Source of the DNA: Fulvia fulva
Taxonomy: Eukaryota > Ascomycota > Dothideomycetes > Mycosphaerellales > Mycosphaerellaceae
Length of the DNA: 64,000 bases
Reading direction: 5' to 3'
Assembly: GCF_020509005.1 (NCBI RefSeq)
Contig: NC_063021.1
Span: 1,302,001 to 1,366,000 of the forward strand
The position numbers were made by a program, and so were the translations under genes. How positions within the stretch are numbered: the stretch's first letter is position 1; every line of letters begins with the position of its first letter. Below, piece by piece: positions 1 through 9,256 of this stretch. The notes beneath the pieces are model-generated. The model did not search any database. It was not told where the DNA came from and saw only the letters and a list, made by a program, of their open reading frames with translations.

Positions 1-1216
1 AGACGTTGCTGGCAGTGCTGGCGTTGGTATTTGAACGCTGCAGTTCTCGACGCTTGATACCTTGGCCGAGCACTTTGAATGTGTGTGGCGAAACTTTGCT
101 GCGAGCCTCAAGTGACGGGCTTTTAGCGACACCCGAAAGCTTGTGGTCGACAGCTGTGCCCTGACGCATGGGAAGACGAGATGAAGTCTCGCGCTGACGG
201 GATGGTGTGTTATCCGGGGAGCTGGCTCGTGCAGACACCAACGCCTTAGGGCCGCTGGGCTGTCTGAGTTGAGAGAAGCTTGAAGGAGATCGGGTCGCTG
301 GGTTTGACTCAGGCGTTGGCGGCATGGAGCCTTTCGTAAAGTCCGTGAAGCCCGTAGTCTTCTCCAGGGAGCCTTTGGTAGCTGGCTTCAAAGTGCCGTG
401 GCTGATGCGTGCACGCAGGGACTCTTTCCTGTTAGGGAGCATGGAGGTGCTTGGGTCGCGGCTGCCATATGAGTGCTCATGTGCACTCGAAGGAGGGCTC
501 GCGCGCTGTACGCGAGCAGCAGCTGATGCATTGTGAGGGAATCCTTCGACCTGCACATCGGCGGACTTCGACTCGGAGGCACTCACAAACGAGGACGTGG
601 AGGACGCAGTGGACATCTTGCTGTCTCTGAGACCGCTGCCGGCAAAGACTTTGGTCATCTCGCTAGCTGCAGCCACCATGCCAGCAGTAGCAGACACCCT
701 GCGAGGTATAGAGCTTGGCGTTGACTTGCGGGGCTTGGCTACCGTGCTGATGTGCTGCTGCGGTGTGCTGACGGATCGAGGAGTGAGTGCAGGATATGCG
801 TATCGAGTGCCTCCTAGAGAGATCTCGAGCGGCTTCTCGCTGGCATCTAGCAGACATCGGCTGTCTTTCGACGGGCTGGCTGTATTGATGAAAGAGGCCA
901 CAGGGCGTGATGGCAGTGGCTTGTTGGTGAGAAAGGTGCGTGGTGTCGCGGTCTCTTGCGCAATGACGCGTGGTATCGAAGATGGACTGGGTCCTCTGCT
1001 GCGTGGCAGCTTGGACGACTGCATTGGGGTGTTCTTTGAGGAGGATGCTTGTGTTGGTGCGAGTAGCTTCTGTGATGGCGGCGACACCTTTCGCGGTGGT
1101 GGCGATGTGTTCTCGTCGCTCGACACCTCCATGTAGGGTGAGGCGCGGCGGACAGCGATGCGACTTGCGAAGAAGTGTGGCGAGCGGGCGTTCGCGTCGC
1201 GGCTGGCGAGTGCCAT
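1..1216 (-). CDS. Ser/Pro/Thr-rich protein of unknown function, C-terminus outside the window
   Basis: The reverse strand is open without a stop from an ATG at 1216 to the window edge (405 codons). The in-frame stop upstream lies near 1316 and no earlier ATG follows it; the start has A at -3. The product begins MALASRDANARSPHFF and is dominated by Ser, Pro, Thr, Lys and Arg, with many SP/TP pairs (phosphorylation-type sites) and no visible membrane segment or enzyme motif. Codon choice resembles that of the neighbouring genes, and the plus-strand frames here look like shadows. Such composition is common in disordered cytoskeletal, polarity or nuclear scaffold proteins in fungi, but I do not recognise the family. 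It is transcribed divergently from GWT1. The gene is cut by the window, so its true length and any C-terminal domain are unknown. Confidence 0.7.
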   Translation of the reverse strand, partial: MALASRDANARSPHFFASRIAVRRASPYMEVSSDENTSPPPRKVSPPSQKLLAPTQASSSKNTPMQSSKLPRSRGPSPSSIPRVIAQETATPRTFLTNKPLPSRPVASFINTASPSKDSRCLLDASEKPLEISLGGTRYAYPALTPRSVSTPQQHISTVAKPRKSTPSSIPRRVSATAGMVAAASEMTKVFAGSGLRDSKMSTASSTSSFVSASESKSADVQVEGFPHNASAAARVQRASPPSSAHEHSYGSRDPSTSMLPNRKESLRARISHGTLKPATKGSLEKTTGFTDFTKGSMPPTPESNPATRSPSSFSQLRQPSGPKALVSARASSPDNTPSRQRETSSRLPMRQGTAVDHKLSGVAKSPSLEARSKVSPHTFKVLGQGIKRRELQRSNTNASTASNV

Positions 1217-2249
1217 TGTTGTCGCCAACAATAAGGTGAAGTAGGCGTCTTGAAAGCTGAGCGGCTCTCCAGCGGGCGACGGAACAGCGTGGCGTGGCGG
1301 GGTCGATCGATGCTAGAAACGCGACTCGACGAGGCGAGAGACAGAGTTTAGCATGTGTTAGGTCCCGTCTGTGGTGGCAGCACTTCAGACTCGAGATGGC
1401 AGAACAACACGGAACGAACAGGAAAGTCAGTCAAGTCTGTTGGCGAAGTCTCGAAAGGAGACCTCACTGCTTCATTACGGCTATCATCGTTGGGATTCGG
1501 ATCGCGTTTGCTGTCACATCGTGCTGTCTGCTGGGGGAGTGTCGCCAACGGTCGGACAGGGATCAGTGTTTGGCTGCAGGATGCTCCCCCATGAACACCG
1601 CCATGTCTTTATCGACGTGCGAAGCAGCAAGTTATCACTCACTATCTGGAATTGTAGGTATGCCTATCATGGATCTGCTTACAAACTCTTTCTGTACCTG
1701 GTGCCGTCGGTGTAGGTATTGTCCTCGTCCTTCCCACCATGGGAGGCATGTAGCGGGTATCTGCAGTCGACATGACTCTGGTACCGGTATCATCGGGCTG
1801 CGCCTTCCCGTCTTGTACGACAATACCACCGTCAAATGCCCTGGTATCGGCGCTTTCCTGCATCCATCTATGCTACTGCGCGTTGCAGCATGCCATCGCT
1901 CCGCGGGTGTCTACAATATCTTGCTATTCTTTCGCTTACGTCGGCGCCCAACATCGTCGACAGTACATTACGTTCGCCAGCGCTGCCGCGAGTCGTGTCT
2001 ATACCCATGGAGTTGCGCAACGGGGCCAAGGAGGTGAAAGACGCGAAGTGAAGACGTGAAGGATGCAAAGTGAAGTCGCACCTGCCGCACGTTAATCGCG
2101 CAGCAACAACCGGCCGGCAGCTCTCAGGGTCCTCAAGGATCGGAAGCTACGAACCGGCGCTATCAATTTCATTTCCGATCGACTTCTACAACGTATTTTC
2201 TTGACTTTCTTCGTGATCATCTTCAAGTCAACTTACAACGATTGCGAAG
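1217..2249. other. Divergent intergenic region
   Basis: About 1 kb between the leftward gene starting at 1216 and GWT1 starting at 2250. Open frames here have no recognisable composition or motif and overlap on several frames, as expected of non-coding DNA. It must hold the promoters of both flanking genes; I see no clear TATA box or repeated operator. Confidence 0.6.
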
Positions 2250-3931
2250 ATGACTCCGGAATACAAAGCGCAGAAGGAGGCTTCGGTGTCGTTCTTGGGT
2301 GGTGGAGGCATATGGGAAATCAACCATGTCGCCTTGGTGGCTCCTGCACGTCGACGATTCCCTTAGGAAGATTACAAAGCTAATTCGTTATGCAGGCGGC
2401 CGCCTTTCTCTGGGCTATGCTACAGTCGAGGCAGCTCTTCTTCAAACCATACACGTTTGCAGCCGCATTCACCGACTTCCTGATCCAGTGTTGCGCTATC
2501 CTGTTCGCTACCACGGTCTACTCTGGAGCACCACAAATCCTTAATGGTCTACTTATCCTGCCGGCGCTGGCAGCCTACTTGCAGCCCAGCACGGAAGCTG
2601 AGAAGGCTGCACAGAAGACGAAGCAGACTTCCAAAAAGCCTGGTGTGGAACCTGTGGAGGGCAAGAAGGACGAAATCAAGGATGACCTGGATGCCCTACC
2701 TGTCAAGCCATTTGTTACCACCTACCGCGGAGCGATGATGATCATCACTTGTGCTTGCATTTTAGCCGTAGACTTCCCTGCAGTCTTCCCACGCCGCTTT
2801 GCCAAGACGGAATCTTTTGGAACTTCCCTGATGGACATGGGTGTGGGCTCTTTCGTCTTCGCCGCAGGAGTCATTTCAGCTCGTCCTCAACTCAAGGAGA
2901 ATCACGTTGGTAGCCGATCGCTCATTGCTCGCTTGAGGACCGCGATGCGCCACTCCCTTCCGCTTTTCGCACTTGGCATTGGTCGGCTTCTGAGCGTTAA
3001 AAGTCTCGACTATGCCGAGCATGTCAGCGAGTATGGCGTGCATTGGAACTTCTTCTTCACACTCGCCCTTCTCGGACCCGCCGTCGCCATACTGGAGCCA
3101 CTACTGCGACTTATCAACTCTTGCGGGTTCTTTGCGTTTGCTCTCGCCATTGGGTACGAATTGATTTTGTTCTGTGTGCCAGACATGAAGCGCTACATTA
3201 TCCTTTCCGAGCGCATTCCTGGTGATCTGTTGTCGCAGAACAGAGAAGGCATCTTTTCTTTCATCGGGTACCTTGCAATCTTCATCGCTGGCATGGGCAT
3301 TGGCTTAAACATTCTGCCTCGAGACCCAGAACCGGAGGACCCGAGACTTGCTTTCCTGAAGAAAGACCCTTTGGACGAAGATGCTGAATGGCTTGCATCC
3401 GTGATCGGTGGTTCCGCGGAAGACGCACAAAAGAAAGAGGCAGCACCTATGCCAATGCCTCAATTGAAGCCAGAGCTACCCAAGACAACACTTCCTCGTC
3501 TGGCCATGTGGACCGGACTCTGGTTTATTTTCGCAGGATGGGCGATGTGGAAATATGGTCCACGACTGTTTGTCTCGCGACGCATGGCCAATCTCGCTTA
3601 CATCTGCTGGGTCTGTTCCTTCAACACGGCGCAGCTTCTGCTCTTCTGCCTCATCGAGCGCGTGTTCTTTCCGTACCTCTACGATGCGAAGACGAAGACG
3701 GAGGAACGACACCGAGTACGGGATGCCACAAGCAGAGTCATGCATGCTTTCAACCGCAATGGTCTGGCCTTGTTTCTGCTGGCGAATCTGCTCACCGGCG
3801 CTGTGAACATGACAATGCCCACATTACATATGAGCGACATCTCTTCCATGGTGGTACTCGTGGCATACATGGCGACCTTGTGCAGTGTTGCGCTAGCACT
3901 TGACCATTACGATATATCGATAAAGCTATAG
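2250..3931 (+). CDS. GWT1: GPI-anchored wall transfer protein 1 (inositol acyltransferase, PIG-W family)
   Basis: Gwt1/PIG-W is an ER membrane enzyme that acylates the inositol of GlcN-PI, an early step of GPI-anchor synthesis needed for cell-wall mannoproteins. The model has exon 1 at 2250-2345 (32 codons, beginning MTPEYKAQKEASVSF and ending in the family motif EINHVALVAP) and exon 2 at 2396-3931, giving 543 residues. Exon 2 carries the hallmark stretch YRGAMMIITCACILAVDFP, then FPRRFAKTESFGTSLMDMGVG, and about a dozen hydrophobic segments, plus a charged loop after the third one (AEKAAQKTKQTSKK). Family length is about 490-510, so it is slightly long, mainly in the loops. The start has A at -3 and restores the conserved N-terminus. 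The only joint I find that fits the family alignment uses a GC donor (2346) and AG acceptor (2395). Recognition of the family is firm; the first exon joint is less so. Confidence 0.92.
2346..2395 (+). other. Putative GC-AG intron of GWT1
   Basis: Fifty bases starting GCACGT and ending TATGCAG, with a branch-like GCTAAT 12-17 bases before the end. Using it joins LVAP to AAAFLW in frame, matching the spacing usual between the EIN motif and LWxxLQSR in this family. No GT donor nearby gives this fit; the nearest in-frame one (GTGGCT at 2336) would delete three conserved residues. Confidence 0.6.
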
Positions 3932-4289
3932 GCCATATACTCGAAGTAGCTGTCTGCACTACACAACACATCATCGCCAGCGCAATCTGTATTCGAGAGA
4001 GTTCGCTTGCCACCATGGTAGCACACTTTGGTCATGGTCATGCGCCGTACGGTAAGCGAGCTGAAGATTCTTCGCCACCGTGAGCGCTGTAGACAGCCTT
4101 GGCTTCGTGTCCATGTTGCTATACGCTCGCTAAGCAAAGCCTAGGTCAAGTACAGCGGCCTCTATGCAGGTCGCTTATGGCTTTTGAGCTTCCCTGCGTG
4201 TACTTCCACATCGTCCTTTGGTATCGAGAATACAAAGACGATACCGATGCGCGACAATATGCTGCTGGTCAACACACGACTTCGCGCTG
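3932..4289. other. Intergenic, GWT1 terminator and promoter of the next gene
   Basis: About 360 bases between the GWT1 stop and the next start. I see no convincing gene or RNA in it. Confidence 0.5.
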
Positions 4290-5670
4290 ATGGCACCGGC
4301 ACAATGTTGTCTGGCTGTGTTGTTACTCTTTGGCCACTCAGCAATCGCACTGTCTGCCGACCCGGCGCATGGAAGAGAGCACTTCCTTCATTGGTACCCT
4401 CAGTACAGGAAGCAGCTGAGCAAGGCTATCAACGAGACTTGTAAAGCACAATACGATGACTACGTGGTAGACCCCGGTCAGTCTTCACCCTGAAAAGTTG
4501 TCTTGTCACGATACCTGACAAAGTACAGTCGGAATGCTCAGAACAGCAGACGGCAACGAGACCCATGCAGGATGTGAATCTTGCTACATGCAGCCGGTCC
4601 TGAGCTGTCTTCTTGACGACATGTCGGAGTTCCTGAAGTCCCAAATGGCCTCTACCGGTATCTTGCTTGGACTTCTCCCAACTGTAGTCAGTCAAGTTGG
4701 TTCTTCCACGATCGAAACCGGACTCCTGGCATTACAGCGACCATTCTTGGCCTTCCTTCTGAGTGCAGCAACTCCTGCTGTCGGTACAGACTCCGTCCGA
4801 GCTTTCGACTCGGAAGAGATCCTCAGAGTCCTGTCTCGACCTGGCCACCAATTGCAGTGGCCATCGTTCATGCACATTGCCGAAGACGATCGCCGTCGCA
4901 AGATAATCGCGGTCGTCGTGTCTATATCTCAATACATCTTCGCTACCGGCGCGGTGGTCAACATAGGGCTGTGCACTGCTGAGCTTGGTCGGGCAGCTAT
5001 CTTTGCGATGTCGCCTGCAGCTATTTATTTACCTGGGCTGTACATTCTGCTCGCTTTGGCCATATACATCATGGGCAGCTTGGTTGTTCGAAATCGTGTC
5101 CGGACGTGGGAGATACGGCCTACGGTCACGACTGGATCAGACGTTAAGCCAGCTAGGAGAAAGAGCAGATTCGGTATGCCGGTATTTTGGCAGTGGTTAC
5201 TGGAAGCAGAGGAGTCCGAGGGAGAAATGCTCACCGGCACAGAAGACATGCTCTATAAGCCTACCTTCCGGGGATGGTTCAAGCACGCATTCTTGCCTCT
5301 GGAGTTCTTCTTTTTCAAGGAACATGAACATGACAAGAGACTGTACCTCGAGATTCGTCGTGAGTCTCGAACGCTTTGGATGGCCACGTGGGTTGTAAGG
5401 AGCGGCACGATCTGCGTATACATATTCGGGACACTCATGTTCTCGAGCATCCTCTTCGTTGGACCTCTGGACGGATTGAAGATCATCGCGAGATACCTGG
5501 CAAGTGCTGTGGTCTGTCGGATGATTATGGTGTATGAGCTCGTTGGCATGAAGTACACCAGGGAAATTTTGGCAGAGGAGGTGAAGCTGTTGACAAATGA
5601 GAGTGCAGTTGTGAAGGAGGATCCAGAGGCTATAGCGTTGGTCAGGATGGATAGTGTTCAGCCGCAGTGA
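4290..5670 (+). CDS. Multi-pass membrane protein with N-terminal signal peptide, family unknown
   Basis: Two exons, 4290-4476 and 4529-5670, joined across a 52-nt intron (donor GTCAGT, branch CTGAC, acceptor TACAG), giving 442 residues. The ATG at 4290 is preferred to an earlier in-frame one because it exposes a clear signal peptide (MAPAQCCLAVLLLFGHSAIA). A lumenal or extracellular stretch of about 80 residues follows, with several cysteines (NETC, CESC, SCLL) and NET glycosylation sequons. About five or six hydrophobic segments come next, roughly residues 104-118, 130-145, 187-212, 225-250 and 340-365, separated by a charged loop (RRKSRFG, EAEESEGE) that is probably cytosolic. No catalytic motif is visible. 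It looks like one of the uncharacterised fungal membrane proteins seen beside housekeeping genes; I do not recognise a named family. The splice joint keeps the frame exactly, so the structure is well supported though the function is not. Confidence 0.75.
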
Positions 5671-6122
5671 GCTGTAGAGCACAGGTCGCCTCCTGGAGCC
5701 CGGTGGCTGTGATAAAGTTGGAGGGGCTATAGTTGTCCGCTTCATACTCGGAGCGGTCGGAAGGGTACACGCGTTGGTCAACGAAGCAGAGTCATCAGCT
5801 CTGAGCCCTCGCTGGCCATGTATTCCTTTGCCATGATGACACGGAACTGATTGTCAAGATAGTTATTCGGTCTACAACCCTAATGATGCTTGGTACTATC
5901 TCTAAATGTTAGCACTGCGCAGCCGTTAGCTCCCGCTCACCGTCCGCCATTCAGCGTGTCTGAAAGCAGACCGGAGCTTAGGCCGTCGATGGCTTCCCAC
6001 GTGCTGTCAGGCACTCTAATGATAACCTTACCACAATGCTTGAAGTGCTCTCGCTCTCCGAATCGCTGCTATGATGTGAATGCATCAGATCAGAAGGCCT
6101 GCGGGCCACCAACTTCACCACA
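5671..6122. other. Intergenic region upstream of NPR2
   Basis: About 450 bases with no convincing gene; it should contain the 3' end of the membrane-protein gene and the NPR2 promoter. Confidence 0.5.
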
Positions 6123-7580
6123 ATGCTGCGGGCAGTGTTCTACGCTCGTTTCCATCCCGAACGCGGTCCCTCAGTGATCCACCAGTATCCGCCCTCGTCC
6201 ATCGTCTCAACATCACGACCGAACGACACGCTCATCAAATGGAGCGAGATTTCCGCCTACATCATCCCGCCATACGACCTGTGTAATCAGCCGCTTGGCA
6301 TCTGTGTAGATCGTCATCGCGTGCTGGCTTTCCCGGTCAGCCTGGAGCATGAGGACTACCATCGGAACAGATTCACCTTCAACATCTGCTTCGTGCTAGG
6401 TGAAGATGATGATGCGACCCTGTGGGATCCAATTGTACGGAAAACAGCGAGGTTTTTGACGTCTGCCGAGGACGATCACTGCTTCTTGCAACAAGAGGAG
6501 AAGATTGCTGGCTTGAAGTGGGCGGGTGATGAGGGATATCCTGTGGATGGACTCGGTCAGGTGCATGGCTTGCTCAGAGACGTCTTCGAAGGTCTGAATA
6601 CATATGGAGAGTGTAGTGTCAGGATCAACGACGCCAATGTGCTCAATCTACGGCTCGAAGCTGCGAGGTCAGCTTCGCCCAAAGTCAGGGCGTGGGACGT
6701 GCCGCTGCTTATCAGAGACTTGCCGTCTCGGGAGGTGTGGACTTGGGATTTGACGTTGAAAAGGATACATACATACATTGATGGCATCAAGCACGTGCAG
6801 AAGATTGCTGAGCTGGCAGATGTGGAGCTTAAGTTGGTGAAGCGTGTCGTGAAAGAGCTGGTGTATCATGGTAGAGCTACACTGCTGGACATCTTCCACT
6901 TCCAAGCAATCTATGCATGCACGGAGACTGTAACCGTTCTTCTAAACGACGAAGAGCTGCAGGACGAATGTAGGTATTATATCACCAAGAGCACTGGGGC
7001 TACTGCTCCACACCTAGAAGGCAAGGATCTGGAGAAAGATGTCCCACCGACGAGACAACAGGTGGTCGAGCTCTATACACTTCTGCACCCTGGCCTCCAA
7101 CTCCACGAATACTGTCTGACCCATCGGGACCGACTCACCGGCGTCGACACCCGACGCTTAATCACCTTCGGCATCATCAAGGGCTTCCTCCGCAGAGTCC
7201 ACAAGCTTGCCCTCGCCTTGGAACCGCAGCATCCGACCTCACCGCTAGCCGAAAAGAAGCGCTCCGGAAGCTCAACTTCAAAGTCAAAGCCTAGGTCGAG
7301 TGAGGATGCCGCTGCCCGGGAGTATCATCGCGCTTGGAGGAGAGCTGCTCTGACCTCTGGTTGGGCAACACCACCTTCCGCCCCTCCACCTGCGGGTTTG
7401 GGACGAAGCTACAAAAGTGCTGATCATGTCAGGTCGGAAGAGGATGAGAGGTTAAGGAGCTATCTTGACGGGGGGCATTGTATGGATCAGATTTGTGTGG
7501 AGATGCATATGAGTGAGAGAAAAGTTGTGGAGCGGTTGAGGAGTGGCCGATTAGGGGATGTGGTGCTATTCAATAAGTGA
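6123..7580 (+). CDS. NPR2: Nitrogen permease regulator 2 (GATOR1/SEACIT subunit)
   Basis: Npr2 pairs with Npr3 and Iml1 in the SEACIT/GATOR1 complex at the vacuole, where it restrains TORC1 when amino acids or nitrogen are scarce. The 485-residue intronless frame starts MLRAVFYARFHPERGPSVIHQ, the typical family N-terminus (longin-like domain), followed by SEISAYIIPPYDLCNQPLG and the conserved HRVLAFPVSLEHEDYHRN and FTFNICFVLGE segments. The middle has DVPLLIRDLP and a helical region; the C-terminus ends with LDGGHCMDQICVEMHMSER, a winged-helix-like motif characteristic of Npr2. A Ser/Lys-rich insert (about residues 375-390) is a likely disordered linker. Length is usual for filamentous fungi. 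Start choice is supported by alignment of the first residues with the family. The spaces to its neighbours (about 450 and 600 bases) suggest independent transcription. Confidence 0.93.
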   Translation: MLRAVFYARFHPERGPSVIHQYPPSSIVSTSRPNDTLIKWSEISAYIIPPYDLCNQPLGICVDRHRVLAFPVSLEHEDYHRNRFTFNICFVLGEDDDATLWDPIVRKTARFLTSAEDDHCFLQQEEKIAGLKWAGDEGYPVDGLGQVHGLLRDVFEGLNTYGECSVRINDANVLNLRLEAARSASPKVRAWDVPLLIRDLPSREVWTWDLTLKRIHTYIDGIKHVQKIAELADVELKLVKRVVKELVYHGRATLLDIFHFQAIYACTETVTVLLNDEELQDECRYYITKSTGATAPHLEGKDLEKDVPPTRQQVVELYTLLHPGLQLHEYCLTHRDRLTGVDTRRLITFGIIKGFLRRVHKLALALEPQHPTSPLAEKKRSGSSTSKSKPRSSEDAAAREYHRAWRRAALTSGWATPPSAPPPAGLGRSYKSADHVRSEEDERLRSYLDGGHCMDQICVEMHMSERKVVERLRSGRLGDVVLFNK

Positions 7581-8186
7581 AGTCTGTCCCGGGCTGCACT
7601 GAAGGTCTCTGCGACCCTTGGTGGTGACATGCTCAAAAGAGAGCGCGAGCCAGTGACTTCGCCACAAAGTTACTCTGTTATCCCGGCTTGTCCAGCAAGT
7701 CAGCGTTCAGGCTCACAAGAGTGGACTTCGTAGTGCTGTAGGGGCATCAGGACTTGCTGCGCTGCAATAAGCAAAATGATACTCGAGTGCATGAGCATGA
7801 AATGTACCTCTGTGCTGTGTTCCTGCCTCGTCGCTGGATAGTGATCGGATCCGATTCCTGAGGCACTGCATGCCGGAAAGTGAACACAGAAGTCACAGGC
7901 AAGAGACCGGGGTTGCTGTGCGCTTAGCGAGGTGAATGGATCGCGAAGCAAGATCACACGCTCGCGCCATAAAAGCACTTCTTCCGATCTTGCTTGAGTC
8001 AACCAACATTCTTGTTGCTCAACGCGCGACAAAACAACGCGATCGAGTCTCTCGCACAGCACTTTTGCAACATTCGAGGTTACAGTCAGCACTTCATGAT
8101 CTGAACGTGCTACCTCATCGTGTTGAAGCAAGATGGTAAGAATCGCGTAATAGGATACGTTCGCGGGTCAAGGAGCTGATCGCATC
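7581..8186. other. Intergenic region
   Basis: About 600 bases between NPR2 and the next plus-strand gene. A reverse-strand open frame at 7700-8131 has no ATG at its start and no recognisable features, so I treat the stretch as non-coding. Confidence 0.5.
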
Positions 8187-9054
8187 ATGTCACAGAAGAC
8201 CTTTGCACCCATGGACGCACTTGTGGCAGGTCGCAAAGCTGCTGTCGCCACAGGGGAGGCAGTCCGCTCCCTACGAGTGACCGATCCGGAGCAGCTCGTC
8301 ATCGCAAAGATCAACGAAGCCGAGGGCAACTTCCGTCAGCCGCTCGAGGAGGTCTTTCCTTACCGCATCCAGCCGCGCGACTTTGCCATTTACCAGAAGG
8401 GCAGCTCGACTGTCGCACTCAACAAGCTCGACTACTCACCCGGCGACCACAGCGCCATCGTCGACCTCAGCATAGCCAGTGAGGGCCAACCTAGACTCGC
8501 TGCATGTCTGACAGAGGCAGCTATTTTGCAACGCTTGGATCGCTTGGAGATGAGGGTCAATAAGACAATGGTGAGCGAGTTTATGCTGGTGAGTAGTGCC
8601 ATCTGGATGTTGTGGGTATGTCACTAACGCCAAGCAGGCATGTGATCTCGAGACGGCGACCAAGGCCTGCACAGAATTTCTCCAGATACATGGACTGGGC
8701 TTGAAAGAGCGTAGTACTGCGTTCAAGCAAGGCTCTTTGGCGGGTAAGACCGGCCACGGCCTTGGCAAGTACTTGGGAAAGGTCTTCGAGATCGAGAAGC
8801 AGCATGCGAATAAGCGGAAGACTTCACTCGAGCTCGAGACGCCACCCCATCGCCCGAAGCCCACGCTCGACCAGAAGCTCACTCTGGACCAGAAGCCCAA
8901 GGAAGAGAAGCGCACTGCACTCAACGCTATCAAGCAGGGCCGTGTCACGAAGCCAAACCCCAATATATTCGGCAAGAGGACTGGTAAGGAGGTCAGGGCG
9001 AACGAGAAGTACGCCGCGCAGGTGCGGGAGGAGAGGAGCCAACGACAAGGTTAG
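8187..9054 (+). CDS. Small basic protein of unknown function
   Basis: Two exons, 8187-8588 and 8638-9054, across a 49-nt intron with a good donor (GTGAGT), branch (CACTAAC) and acceptor (CAAGCAG), giving 272 residues. The first half is compact and mixed (KINEAEGNFRQPLEEVFPYR; IYQKGSSTVALNKLDYSPGD) and ends in a short amphipathic helix (AAILQRLDRLEMRVNKTM). The second half is Lys-rich with a repeated TLDQK unit (about residues 220-235) and ends in a charged helix (KEVRANEKYAAQVREERSQRQ). There is no signal peptide or membrane segment. An alternative donor 14 bases earlier (GTGAGC) is out of frame with exon 2. I do not recognise the family; a nuclear or nucleic-acid-associated role would fit the charge but is only a guess. 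Confidence 0.65.
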
Positions 9055-9256
9055 CTGCAACCTGTAGTTATGGTAGCCCGGGGAGAGGTCACAGCATGAT
9101 GGACGCAAATCGCAAGGTGCACACAAAGGACTTTTAGACGGTCATTGGCGGTCGTTGGCGCACTTGATTGGAGTCTACAAGACATGAACTGCCACAGATT
9201 AGCATGAGTATGGAACAAGCAATGCACTTGATTCACGACATGCCATTGCCCACTTG

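Noticed and set aside
597..1136. Plus-strand frame opposite the edge gene
   Set aside because: It mirrors the better supported reverse-strand coding frame and has poor codon use.
1294..2037. 247-codon plus-strand open frame
   Set aside because: Cys/Arg/Ser-rich, overlaps several other open frames, no motif, and lies in a divergent promoter region; looks like chance.
7700..8131. 143-codon reverse frame
   Set aside because: Its first codon is TTG, there is no ATG-led core and no family feature.
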